NCBI GenBank assembly: GCA_021824565.1
Contig: JAKAKL010000035.1
Location: forward strand, 1-50,607
Direction of reading: 5' to 3'
DNA length: 50,607 nt
Source: Bacteroidota bacterium
GTDB taxonomy: Bacteria; Bacteroidota; Ignavibacteria; Ignavibacteriales; Ignavibacteriaceae
Part shown: piece by piece, positions 15,900 through 23,680 of the stretch
Layout of the letters: every line of letters begins with the position of its first letter
How positions within the stretch are numbered: position 1 is the first letter of the stretch
Position numbers and translations under genes: made by a program
Notes under the pieces: generated by a model
The model's database searches: none
Seen by the model: only the letters and a program-made list of their open reading frames with translations
Told to the model about the DNA's origin: nothing

Positions 15900-16280
15900 A
15901 TGACTGAATATCTTTATTCCGATCTAACAAAAGAAATTATCGCCGCTGCTATGGAAGTTCATTCACATCTTGGACCAGGAATGCTTGAATCCGCTTATGA
16001 AGAGTGCTTATCATTTGAATTGGAAACTAGAGGAATAAAAATAAAAAGACAAGCTCCAATACCGGTTGTTTATAAAAACATTAAACTTGAATGCGGTTAT
16101 AGAGCAGATATTATTGTTGATGGGAAGGTCATTCTTGAATTGAAATCAGTTGAAGCAATAAATGATGTCCATGAGGCTCAAGTGCTTACTTATTTGAAGT
16201 TTTCGAAGTGTAAAGTGGGTTTATTAATTAACTTTAATGTTAAGTCGTTAAAGGATGGAATACGGAGATTTGTTTTATAA
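15900..16280 (+). CDS. GxxExxY protein (PD-(D/E)XK nuclease-like)
   Basis: A 126-residue protein of the GxxExxY family (PDDEXK_3-like). The name motif is GMLESAY (G27, E30, Y33). The nuclease-like core follows: ADIIVDGKVILELKSV, with D70, E80 and K82 as candidate catalytic residues, and HEAQVLTYLK. Members are widespread in environmental bacteria, and their function is not established. GAGG lies 10-13 bases before the ATG. It interrupts an otherwise compact ars cluster and is bracketed by inverted repeats, which suggests insertion as a unit. Confidence 0.9.
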   Translation: MTEYLYSDLTKEIIAAAMEVHSHLGPGMLESAYEECLSFELETRGIKIKRQAPIPVVYKNIKLECGYRADIIVDGKVILELKSVEAINDVHEAQVLTYLKFSKCKVGLLINFNVKSLKDGIRRFVL

Positions 16281-16308
16281 ACATAGCGTCAAAGAGTTAC
16301 ACTGAAAA

Positions 16309-16360
16309 ATATTTTAAACTCAGTGAAACTCAGTGCGTACTCTGCGTAACTCTGTGTAAC
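16309..16360 (-). repeat. CACAGAG repeat, right arm of GxxExxY cassette
   Basis: Inverted partner of the arm at 15750. The terminal 21 bases (16340-16360) are a perfect reverse complement and the inner part is diverged. A short GTTACAC at 16296-16302 also pairs with the terminal GTGTAAC, so the arm itself can fold. Confidence 0.85.
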
Positions 16361-16388
16361 AAAAAGATATAACTATGTATACTGAAAA

Positions 16389-17411
16389 ATGATTGCTCTT
16401 AAAAATAAATATTACTTATTAATATTGCTTTTACCGCTATGGCTGCTTCTTTATTTGAGCCTTCAAAATCTTACTGATTGGCTGGTGTTTGATTTAATAA
16501 ATCTTCCAAGAGATTCTCACCTTACTAGTGCAATCAGCTTTTTTATTTTTGAAGTTCCAAAGGTTTTACTTTTACTTGTATTAATAGTTTTTGCGGTAGG
16601 AATTGTCCGTACTTATTTCTCACCGGAACGAACAAGAAAAATGCTTGGCGGTAAAAAACTATTTGCAGGAAATGTTTCTGCAAGTCTTTTGGGAATAGTT
16701 ACACCATTTTGTTCTTGTTCAGCAATTCCACTTTTTCTTGGATTTGTAGAATCGGGAATTCCACTTGGCGTAACATTTTCTTTTTTAATTGCCGCGCCGA
16801 TGATAAATGAAGTTGCGGTAGTTCTTTTGTTCGGTTTATTTGGCTGGAAGACAGCACTATTGTATATGTCAACCGGATTAATAATTGCAATGATTTCCGG
16901 TTACATAATCGGCATACTCAAATTAGAAAAGTATGTTGAGGATTGGGTTTATAAAACCAAAGCTGCTCAGTTCGAAATAGAAGAAGTAAGACCGGCAATT
17001 TCGGAAAGAATTTCTTCCGGTATAGATGCGGTAAAAGAGATTGTCGGGAAAGTCTGGATATATATTGTAATTGGTATTGCAGTCGGTGCCGGGATTCATG
17101 GATACGTGCCAGAAAATTTTATGGCTGGTTTGATGGGAAAAAGTGCTTGGTGGTCGGTTCCAATCGCTGTTATGCTTGGCGTACCGATGTATTCAAACGC
17201 TGCCGGAATAATTCCGATTGTTCAAGCGCTGCTGGAAAAAGGTGCATCGCTTGGAACAGTGCTGGCGTTTATGATGAGCGTTATCGGGCTGTCGCTGCCG
17301 GAAACAATTATTCTTAAGAAAGTGCTAAAGATCCAATTGATAGCAGTATTTGTCAGTGTAGTAGCGGTGGGAATTATTATTGTCGGTTATTTATTCAATT
17401 TAATATATTAA
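16389..17411 (+). CDS. arsP: ArsP-like permease
   Basis: A 340-residue membrane protein with about eight helices in two halves. TPFCSCSAIPLFLGF (about 101-115) carries the CxC motif of the ArsP/DUF318 permease family, followed by GVTFSFLIAAPMINE. The second half repeats the pattern at GVPMYSNAAGIIPI. ArsP members export trivalent organoarsenicals, which fits a cluster that contains ArsM. A related SO_0444-type metal exporter is an alternative. No ribosome site is visible before the ATG, where a repeat arm ends 28 bp upstream. Confidence 0.82.
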   Translation: MIALKNKYYLLILLLPLWLLLYLSLQNLTDWLVFDLINLPRDSHLTSAISFFIFEVPKVLLLLVLIVFAVGIVRTYFSPERTRKMLGGKKLFAGNVSASLLGIVTPFCSCSAIPLFLGFVESGIPLGVTFSFLIAAPMINEVAVVLLFGLFGWKTALLYMSTGLIIAMISGYIIGILKLEKYVEDWVYKTKAAQFEIEEVRPAISERISSGIDAVKEIVGKVWIYIVIGIAVGAGIHGYVPENFMAGLMGKSAWWSVPIAVMLGVPMYSNAAGIIPIVQALLEKGASLGTVLAFMMSVIGLSLPETIILKKVLKIQLIAVFVSVVAVGIIIVGYLFNLIY

Positions 17412-17601
17412 TTTAGAATATTAATGAGCCGATTGAAATACACATAATGTCAATGGAGAAGCGGCACATGTATCAATATTCTTAATACGCTGCTATGTCA
17501 TATTAGCAATAACAGTAATAATCCAGTACAAACAAATGTCGATAACAGAATTACAGCAAGAAAAGTTTAATAGATTTTATTGAGAGAAGTTTAAAGATGC
17601 C

Positions 17602-17649
17602 GCTGATATTTTTTATCTTTACAAAATTTAAAGAATAAAAAATATCAGC
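17602..17649. terminator. Bidirectional terminator
   Basis: A perfect 15-bp stem (17602-17616 with 17635-17649) continues, after a bulged A, into a further 5-bp stem around a 7-base loop. It lies between the convergent arsP-like gene and surface protein gene. The rest of 17412-17669 holds nothing recognisable. Confidence 0.65.
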
Positions 17650-17669
17650 AAGCAAAAGAAGAGCAGGCG

Positions 17670-20600
17670 TTATTTCATGAGAATCATTTTCTTTATCTGA
17701 GTAGTATTATTCGCAGAATATCTATAGAAATAAGCGCCGCTAGCAACCGAGGTGCCATTATTATCTCTGCCATCCCACACTACAGTGTAATTGCCGGAAG
17801 GCTTTTCTTCATCAACCAATGTCCTTACTATTTGACCAAGTAAATTATAAACTTTAATCGTAACCACGCTTGCAAATTTGACACTGTAATTAATAGTCGT
17901 TGAAGGGTTGAATGGATTAGGATAATTTTGCTCAACTCTGAACGATAACGGAAGCTGATTGTCATTCTTTATTCCTGTTACAGGATTTTTAAGACTTCCA
18001 TTAACAGTTACCAATTTGAATTTAGGTCCTTCCGTAAACGGGACAGTGTTATCGAATAAACCGTTTGTTAAAAACAAGGTGTCATTTATTGTTGTGGCTT
18101 GAGTAAGCACAACGCCTCCGGTGTTATCTATAGTAAGATTAGCAATAGTGTCCGGTAAGAATGATCCGGTAACTTGCGCTAAATAGCCATTGTATACATA
18201 ATTTGCGGAATAGCTAAGTAATTTTGTTCCGCCAATAGTAAGATTTCCATTTAATCCGAGAGGATGCCGCGTTTTAAAAGTTCCTCCTGGCTCAATAGTA
18301 AAGGTGCTTGAACTGCCAGTAAAATGACTTGTATCGGCGTTTACTATTGCGCCGGTGCGGATGCAGTTCTTGATATTATTATTGTTGCTTAAAGTGCCGG
18401 CGATATAAGATTGTTCACTCGTTCCCGCGAAAATCAATGAGTCGGTTGTTGTAGAGTGGGAATAAAACCCGGCTCCATTTTGCAGATTGATATTTCCCAT
18501 TGCAACTAAGTTTACTAAGTTGTGAGCACTTCCAGCAGTAAGACTTAGATTGCCGCCGCCGGCAATATTTAAATTACCCATAAGATAAACTGTTACAGAT
18601 TCAGTTCCATGTGAGCTGGCAAAATTATTTATAGCCAGCGATGAAAGGGTATCTATAACCAGATTGCCGTCTATCGTAATAGTTTTCGGACTGCCGGGTA
18701 CTTCATATCCGGTGAGGGCATAGTATGTTTGAGTATTAGGATTGAAACTATTAGTGCTTTGAATAATCAGCGAGCCTGCGATAGTATTGTTTGCCATATC
18801 AAAGTGACATGGATAGGACGGCGAAAAGAGCGAGTCGCATTTTACAATAAAATTGTAGAAATTCTGATTAGCGCCTTTAGCACCAGTTAATTTGGTACCA
18901 GTAATAAGACAGGTGGAGCCATTATTCCACGTTGCAGTTGGTATTGTACCGCCGTCTATGTTGTGTTGATAAGTTCCATTTATTATTGCAGAGCCATTAG
19001 ACAAAATACCTTTGTCGTTAATCAACTTACCATTTATTGTAAGCGTACCGTAGATTGAAAGTGAATCAGTAGTATTTACGCCGGCAGTATCGTTTATAGT
19101 AAGGTTATGCACTGCATACGGCAGCTGGGAACCAGTCGCCTGGACGGACGTGCCCACATAACAATAGTTTGCAGAACTGTCAAAGCTATTGCTCCCTTTA
19201 GTTTGAATAGGACCATTTAGGGAATCTAAACCGGCGGCGGCGCCTATATTGATAGTTGCAGATGAATCAAGAACAAAAGAGCCGCTTCCGGAAATTTTTA
19301 TGTCCGGATTAGAAAAATCTGCAAGACCGCCTTGATGTATATTTAGAACACTCAGATTACTTAAATAAACTTTTGCAGCGCTTGAACCAACATAAGGCGC
19401 GAATAATTTTTTAATATTCACTACTCCATTTATATTGACGGAGTCACCGCACTTTATGCCGTTATTATCAGATAATTTTCCATAAACATTTAAGACACCG
19501 TTTACAGTCAAAGAATCTGTTAAAGTAATTCCGGCAGTATCATTAACAGAAAGATTGTGAACAACAGCCGGAAGTAATGAACCGGTGACCTGGGCAGTAG
19601 GTGAAGAATAATAATAATTTGCGCCAGTGTTAAAAGAGTTAGAACCAGTAGTTTGAATAGTTCCGGAAGCTGCATCGAGACCAGCGACAGCGCCGACATT
19701 GATATTAGCTCCGGAGTTTAGAACAAAAGCTCCGGCACCGGTAATCTTAGCACTTGAGTTAGAGAAGTCAGCCGTACCGCCGTTAAGCATATTGATAGAG
19801 CCTCCGCTGGCAACGCTGATAGAAGCAACATTGCCTCCGTTAAGGTATGGCGAAAGACTACCGCCGATATTTAAAATACCTGTGCTTCCAACATTGAGAG
19901 TTGCATTTGCGCTAATACTATCTTGAAGATAAATGCCGCTTGAAGGCATGTTCACAGTACCATTAATATTCAGGGTGGTAGGTATTACACCATTGGAAGT
20001 AGAACTCGAGTTAATACCGAAGTAGCTGCCCGAAGCAAAAGTTAATATAACGCCAGGATCAACAGTAACAGCTGCTGATAAAGGAATGGTTGGACCTCTT
20101 TGTATATAAATACCTGCGCCGATGTTATTGATATTAACATCTCTCTCAAATATAATATTTATGGGAACGCTTTGACTAGAGTTAGGCCTGATGAGTCCAA
20201 GATTTACGGTTCCACCATTTCCACAAAGGACAACGACAGAATCTCCTGTTTGACCATATCTTCCATTCCCGCCGTTGTTTTTTGTTTCAATAGATAAACC
20301 ATCTGTTGAACTTCCTCCTAAATTACCAGCTACCCATACTGTATCACCATTAATTTTAAGTGCATTAATAGCGGGAAGAGTAACTTTAGATTGGAATGTG
20401 GCGCCAGACTCAACGATAAGATCAATAGTGTTCTGCGAGGACAGATCATAAGTTACAGTAGTTCCTGTAAGTATGAAAACAGAGTGGCTGCTGCCAGGTG
20501 CACCGGTTGGTACGGTATTCCAACCAGTGCCGTCCCATTGCTTCCATGTAGAGGTAGAACTCCAATTCCCAGAGGCAACAGAGCCGTAATCTCCAACTAC

Positions 20601-20687
20601 TGGAACTGGCTGCGCATAATTTGATTGCGAGAACGCTGCAATAAAAGCAGCAACAAAGACAGAAACAATAAAAAGAAATTTTTTCAT
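17670..20687 (-). CDS. T9SS-exported repetitive beta-solenoid surface protein
   Basis: A 1005-residue exported protein. The signal peptide covers about 1-25, then GDYGSVASGNWSSTSTWK and a long Gly/Ser/Thr/Asn-rich beta-solenoid. A block of about 115 residues (GADFSNSS-AKITGAGAFVL ... VHNLSVNDTAGI) occurs twice, with a more diverged third copy. The C-terminal 90 residues (NYPNPFNPSTTINY ... IKKMILMK) are a T9SS type A sorting domain, so it is secreted through the outer membrane and probably anchored to surface glycolipid. It is paralogous to the split gene at 21795-25006. An adhesin or matrix protein is plausible; no enzymatic motif is seen. Confidence 0.88.
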   Translation of the reverse strand: MKKFLFIVSVFVAAFIAAFSQSNYAQPVPVVGDYGSVASGNWSSTSTWKQWDGTGWNTVPTGAPGSSHSVFILTGTTVTYDLSSQNTIDLIVESGATFQSKVTLPAINALKINGDTVWVAGNLGGSSTDGLSIETKNNGGNGRYGQTGDSVVVLCGNGGTVNLGLIRPNSSQSVPINIIFERDVNINNIGAGIYIQRGPTIPLSAAVTVDPGVILTFASGSYFGINSSSTSNGVIPTTLNINGTVNMPSSGIYLQDSISANATLNVGSTGILNIGGSLSPYLNGGNVASISVASGGSINMLNGGTADFSNSSAKITGAGAFVLNSGANINVGAVAGLDAASGTIQTTGSNSFNTGANYYYSSPTAQVTGSLLPAVVHNLSVNDTAGITLTDSLTVNGVLNVYGKLSDNNGIKCGDSVNINGVVNIKKLFAPYVGSSAAKVYLSNLSVLNIHQGGLADFSNPDIKISGSGSFVLDSSATINIGAAAGLDSLNGPIQTKGSNSFDSSANYCYVGTSVQATGSQLPYAVHNLTINDTAGVNTTDSLSIYGTLTINGKLINDKGILSNGSAIINGTYQHNIDGGTIPTATWNNGSTCLITGTKLTGAKGANQNFYNFIVKCDSLFSPSYPCHFDMANNTIAGSLIIQSTNSFNPNTQTYYALTGYEVPGSPKTITIDGNLVIDTLSSLAINNFASSHGTESVTVYLMGNLNIAGGGNLSLTAGSAHNLVNLVAMGNINLQNGAGFYSHSTTTDSLIFAGTSEQSYIAGTLSNNNNIKNCIRTGAIVNADTSHFTGSSSTFTIEPGGTFKTRHPLGLNGNLTIGGTKLLSYSANYVYNGYLAQVTGSFLPDTIANLTIDNTGGVVLTQATTINDTLFLTNGLFDNTVPFTEGPKFKLVTVNGSLKNPVTGIKNDNQLPLSFRVEQNYPNPFNPSTTINYSVKFASVVTIKVYNLLGQIVRTLVDEEKPSGNYTVVWDGRDNNGTSVASGAYFYRYSANNTTQIKKMILMK

Positions 20688-20737
20688 ATTTTTTCCTAAT
20701 TTTAGTTATTAACTACACATGATGCCAATTGTCTAAA

Positions 20738-20757
20738 AAGACATTAGTAGATGTCTT
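20738..20757 (-). terminator. Terminator of the sugar transferase transcript
   Basis: AAGACAT (20738-20744) pairs with ATGTCTT (20751-20757) around six bases. On the minus strand the hairpin is followed by TTTTT-like sequence, just after the stop of the leftward sugar transferase gene. Confidence 0.55.
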
Positions 20758-20774
20758 AATTTAAAATTTACAGA

Positions 20775-21494
20775 TTAAGAATTAAAATTTTTCATAATTA
20801 AATCGTTTTCTTCAGCGCTTGATTGTGAATAATATTCTGAAGCCATATTATAATCATGTTTCTCAATGTCTAAAATAACTGCATCCGAATGCATTCCTTT
20901 TACAACCAATGGTATCGTCCTAAGAAAAATTTTAAGATCGGTATTAAACGAAATCTGTTCTTCATATTGAATATCTAAATTAATAAGATTTCCTACTCCT
21001 TTATTCCTGTCGCCAAAGACCTGCCATAAACCGGTAATGCCCGGCTTAACTTTTAAAGTATTCCTAAGAGAATAGAATATCGGGTTATCTTTTTCAAGAA
21101 TTTCAAGATCATTTATCATCAAAGGGCGCGGACCTATTAAACTCATTTCTCCTTTTATCACATTAATTAATTGGGGAAGCTCATCCATTCCGGTCTTCCT
21201 TAGCCATTTGCAATATAATGGTACATATTCAGAGAGGTACGGTTTATAAAAAATATTATTCTTATCATAAGTGCAGCTCGCATTTTTTTTCATCGTTCTA
21301 AACTTAATAATCTTAAAAGTCTGGTTATTCTTTGTTATTCCTCTTTCCTGAAAAATCAGCGGTGACGACTTTAATATTACGCTTATTACTATAGAGGTAA
21401 CCAAAATAAATGGAAGTGTTGCTACCAATATTAATACAGACAATACTTTGTCCATTCTGCTCTTAACTAAATAAATATTTTTCTTTTTCAACAT
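20775..21494 (-). CDS. Bacterial sugar transferase (phosphoglycosyl transferase)
   Basis: A 239-residue monotopic phosphoglycosyl transferase of the WcaJ/WbaP/EpsL type. One hydrophobic membrane segment (about 16-42) is followed by PLIFQERGI, FKIIKFRTM (about 64-72), the core GMDELPQLINVIKGEMSLIGPRP, and KPGITGLWQVFGDRN. It transfers a sugar-1-phosphate to undecaprenyl phosphate, the first step of an exopolysaccharide or O-chain. It lacks the N-terminal multi-helix domain of full-length WbaP. It stands alone between two T9SS surface protein genes, preceded by a small ORF three bases upstream. Confidence 0.9.
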   Translation of the reverse strand: MLKKKNIYLVKSRMDKVLSVLILVATLPFILVTSIVISVILKSSPLIFQERGITKNNQTFKIIKFRTMKKNASCTYDKNNIFYKPYLSEYVPLYCKWLRKTGMDELPQLINVIKGEMSLIGPRPLMINDLEILEKDNPIFYSLRNTLKVKPGITGLWQVFGDRNKGVGNLINLDIQYEEQISFNTDLKIFLRTIPLVVKGMHSDAVILDIEKHDYNMASEYYSQSSAEENDLIMKNFNS

Positions 21495-21497
21495 ATC

Positions 21498-21707
21498 TTA
21501 ATCAAGCTGCTCTTTAATATAAGTCTTTGCTTCTTCGACAGTGTCGAAACGCAGTTTACGCCGGTGATGGTTGTATTTTTCTTTTACAGTAGACCAAAAT
21601 ACAAAAAACAAAATCCTCTTTTTCTTCTGGACTAAATATTCGGGTATTCCTGCCGTTACAACTATTACAATTCGCATTGAACCTTTATATACATGATTTG
21701 TTACCAT
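21498..21707 (-). CDS. Small basic protein, unknown
   Basis: A 69-residue lysine- and arginine-rich protein with a hydrophobic stretch (about 12-20) and a C-terminal helix FDTVEEAKTYIKEQLD that resembles the end of small DUF-type proteins. GGAGGG lies at a good distance before the ATG, and the stop is three bases before the sugar transferase gene, so it is probably real and co-transcribed. No family recognised. Confidence 0.55.
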   Translation of the reverse strand: MVTNHVYKGSMRIVIVVTAGIPEYLVQKKKRILFFVFWSTVKEKYNHHRRKLRFDTVEEAKTYIKEQLD

Positions 21708-21725
21708 TTATCCCTCCATAATAAA

Positions 21726-21752
21726 ATCAGCCCTGGTAATTCCAAGGCTGAT
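21726..21752 (-). terminator. Terminator after the split surface protein gene
   Basis: ATCAGCC (21726-21732) pairs with GGCTGAT (21746-21752). On the minus strand the stem is followed by TTTTATTAT. It separates the surface protein gene from the small ORF and sugar transferase. Confidence 0.6.
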
Positions 21753-21794
21753 CTTTTTCCGAACTATAGGATATTCCATCCTTCGTCATTGATA

Positions 21795-23579
21795 TTACTT
21801 TAACAACATCATTTTCTTTGATATTGAATTTTTCTCAGTCGATAAAACATATATATACATTCCGCTAGCAAGCCTGCCAGCATTGAAGTTTACATTATAT
21901 ATTCCTTTTACTTGTTTTTGATTTACAAGCGTTGCAACTTTTTCACCAAGAATGTTGTAGATGGTTAATGTAACAAAAGATGCTTGCGGAATGGAATAAT
22001 TGATAATTGTAGTCGGGTTAAATGGATTCGGGAAATTCTGCATTGTAAAAGTCAATGGCTTATTACTTAAATCAACATCAATTACCTGTGAATATTTGAA
22101 ACTGCCGTTGTTGTCAATTTGTTTCAATCGATACTGAAATTTTCCATACAGAGCTGAATTATCCATAAAAGAATACGACTTCGTGCTGTTGCTTGTGCCG
22201 CTTCCTTTGATGAATCCTATTTTTGAAAACTGCGAAGCAACGCTGTCATTAACAACTGCTCTCTGAATTTCAAATCCATAATTGTTAATCTCGGTAGCGG
22301 TTTTCCACTGAAGATTAACTCCCAACGAATTTACAGACGATGAAAATGAGGACAGCTCAACAGGCAGAGGATTTGCTCCATCGCTTACTGTCCAGCTAGA
22401 GAAAGAAGTTGTATTAACAGTAACAGACTGAGTGCCTGAAGCATTTTGAGGCGAGCCAAAAGCTAACCAGGAGGAGCCGCCGTCGGTGCTTTTATAAACT
22501 TGTGCCGTTGTCAAGTCTTTTGAATTATTGTCGAGAGCGTCCCACGACAAAGTTAAATTTGTCCCATTTGTAGGAGGATTGGTTGAAGTTATAACCCAGT
22601 TTCTATTGATGCCGGATTTTCCTCCAATACTAATAACGCCGGCAGTACCGGAAGTACGAGTAATACTTACTGTACCCAAATTATCGGAGCCGCTGGTGCC
22701 TACGCCAAGACCGCCAATATTAGAATTAGTGCCGGTAGCGACAGTTTGAGAAGTAACAGCTTTTCCGATAATATATTTGCCGGAAGATTCAACTACATTT
22801 GCACCGGAGGATATTGTCGCAGAGTCTGTAACAGTTACCGCGCTGCTAAGAGTATCTCCAGCAGTATTACTAATTGTTAAAGTATTTACAGTTGAAGGAA
22901 GTAATGAACCTGTTACGCTGGCAGTAGAGCCATAGAATTCATAATTAGCGGCAGTGCTAAGGGTTTTTGTTTTACCTACGGCGATATTACCATTTAATCC
23001 ACTAGCGTGACTGCATTCAACTGTGCTGCCGGAAGCTATATAAAATGTTCCTTTGCTTCCCTGGAAATGACTAGTATCCATGTCAACCGTAGCACCAGTT
23101 GAGATTACGTAGCAGAGGCTGTTTCCATTGGATAAATTTCCAGCAAGGTATTTCTGAGTACCGGTACCAACAAAAAAGACAGAATCTAAGGAGGTTGGGG
23201 TAGAGTAAGAGTGGCTCGCGAAAGTTGTACCACCTAGGTCCAAATTTAAGTTCCCCCACAGTTCAACCCTGTCAGTGTCTACTTTGCTTCCCTCTCTAAA
23301 TAGAAAAATACCATTTGAGGTAATGTTAATATTTCCTTTTACTATCAATCCTACCCTTTGAGAAACAGTTGGGGTTACAGCATCATTAAGATAACTACCA
23401 CATCCAGTTATAGCTGCCCAACTTGTTGAACCACTTACGTTAAAATTTCCATTTACCGTTATATTCTTAGGCCAGCCAGGTACGGCAGGCGGGGGGCCTG
23501 TTATATCATAATAATTACTATTCGTGTTTTCAAAAGTTAAGTTACCCGCAATGGTGTTATTTACCATATCAAACCACAT
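21795..23579 (-). CDS. 3' part of split T9SS surface protein
   Basis: A 594-codon open frame beginning at an internal Met (MWFDMVNNTIAGNL). It is the downstream part of a gene whose 5' part is 23681-25006. Before its Met the frame stays open, and CLITGT, GANQNFYNF and VNC match the 1005-residue paralogue, so this is a continuation rather than a new gene. It holds solenoid repeats, then a region with VELSSFSSSVNSLGVNLQWKT typical of Ignavibacteria surface proteins, and a C-terminal T9SS sorting domain (NFPNPFNPTTIINY ... SKKMMLLK). Alone it has no signal peptide and could not be exported. Confidence 0.75.
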   Translation of the reverse strand: MWFDMVNNTIAGNLTFENTNSNYYDITGPPPAVPGWPKNITVNGNFNVSGSTSWAAITGCGSYLNDAVTPTVSQRVGLIVKGNINITSNGIFLFREGSKVDTDRVELWGNLNLDLGGTTFASHSYSTPTSLDSVFFVGTGTQKYLAGNLSNGNSLCYVISTGATVDMDTSHFQGSKGTFYIASGSTVECSHASGLNGNIAVGKTKTLSTAANYEFYGSTASVTGSLLPSTVNTLTISNTAGDTLSSAVTVTDSATISSGANVVESSGKYIIGKAVTSQTVATGTNSNIGGLGVGTSGSDNLGTVSITRTSGTAGVISIGGKSGINRNWVITSTNPPTNGTNLTLSWDALDNNSKDLTTAQVYKSTDGGSSWLAFGSPQNASGTQSVTVNTTSFSSWTVSDGANPLPVELSSFSSSVNSLGVNLQWKTATEINNYGFEIQRAVVNDSVASQFSKIGFIKGSGTSNSTKSYSFMDNSALYGKFQYRLKQIDNNGSFKYSQVIDVDLSNKPLTFTMQNFPNPFNPTTIINYSIPQASFVTLTIYNILGEKVATLVNQKQVKGIYNVNFNAGRLASGMYIYVLSTEKNSISKKMMLLK

Positions 23580-23680
23580 TGGGCTTCCACCAGTTTGTGT
23601 ACTTAAACTTGCACAATTGACTGTGAAATTATAAAAATTTTGGTTAGCGCCCGTAATTAAGGTAGATACAGTTCCAGTAA

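Larger units (their letters stand above)
15750..16360. mobile_element. Putative mobile cassette: inverted repeats around GxxExxY gene
   Basis: About 611 bp between acr3 and the arsP-like gene. Perfect 21-bp terminal inverted repeats, with imperfect extension to about 50 bp, enclose a single gene encoding a PD-(D/E)XK-like GxxExxY protein. Sibling arms occur in the porin 5' end and before the thioredoxin-like gene. No clear target-site duplication is visible next to the repeats. That this unit moves is inference. Confidence 0.45.
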
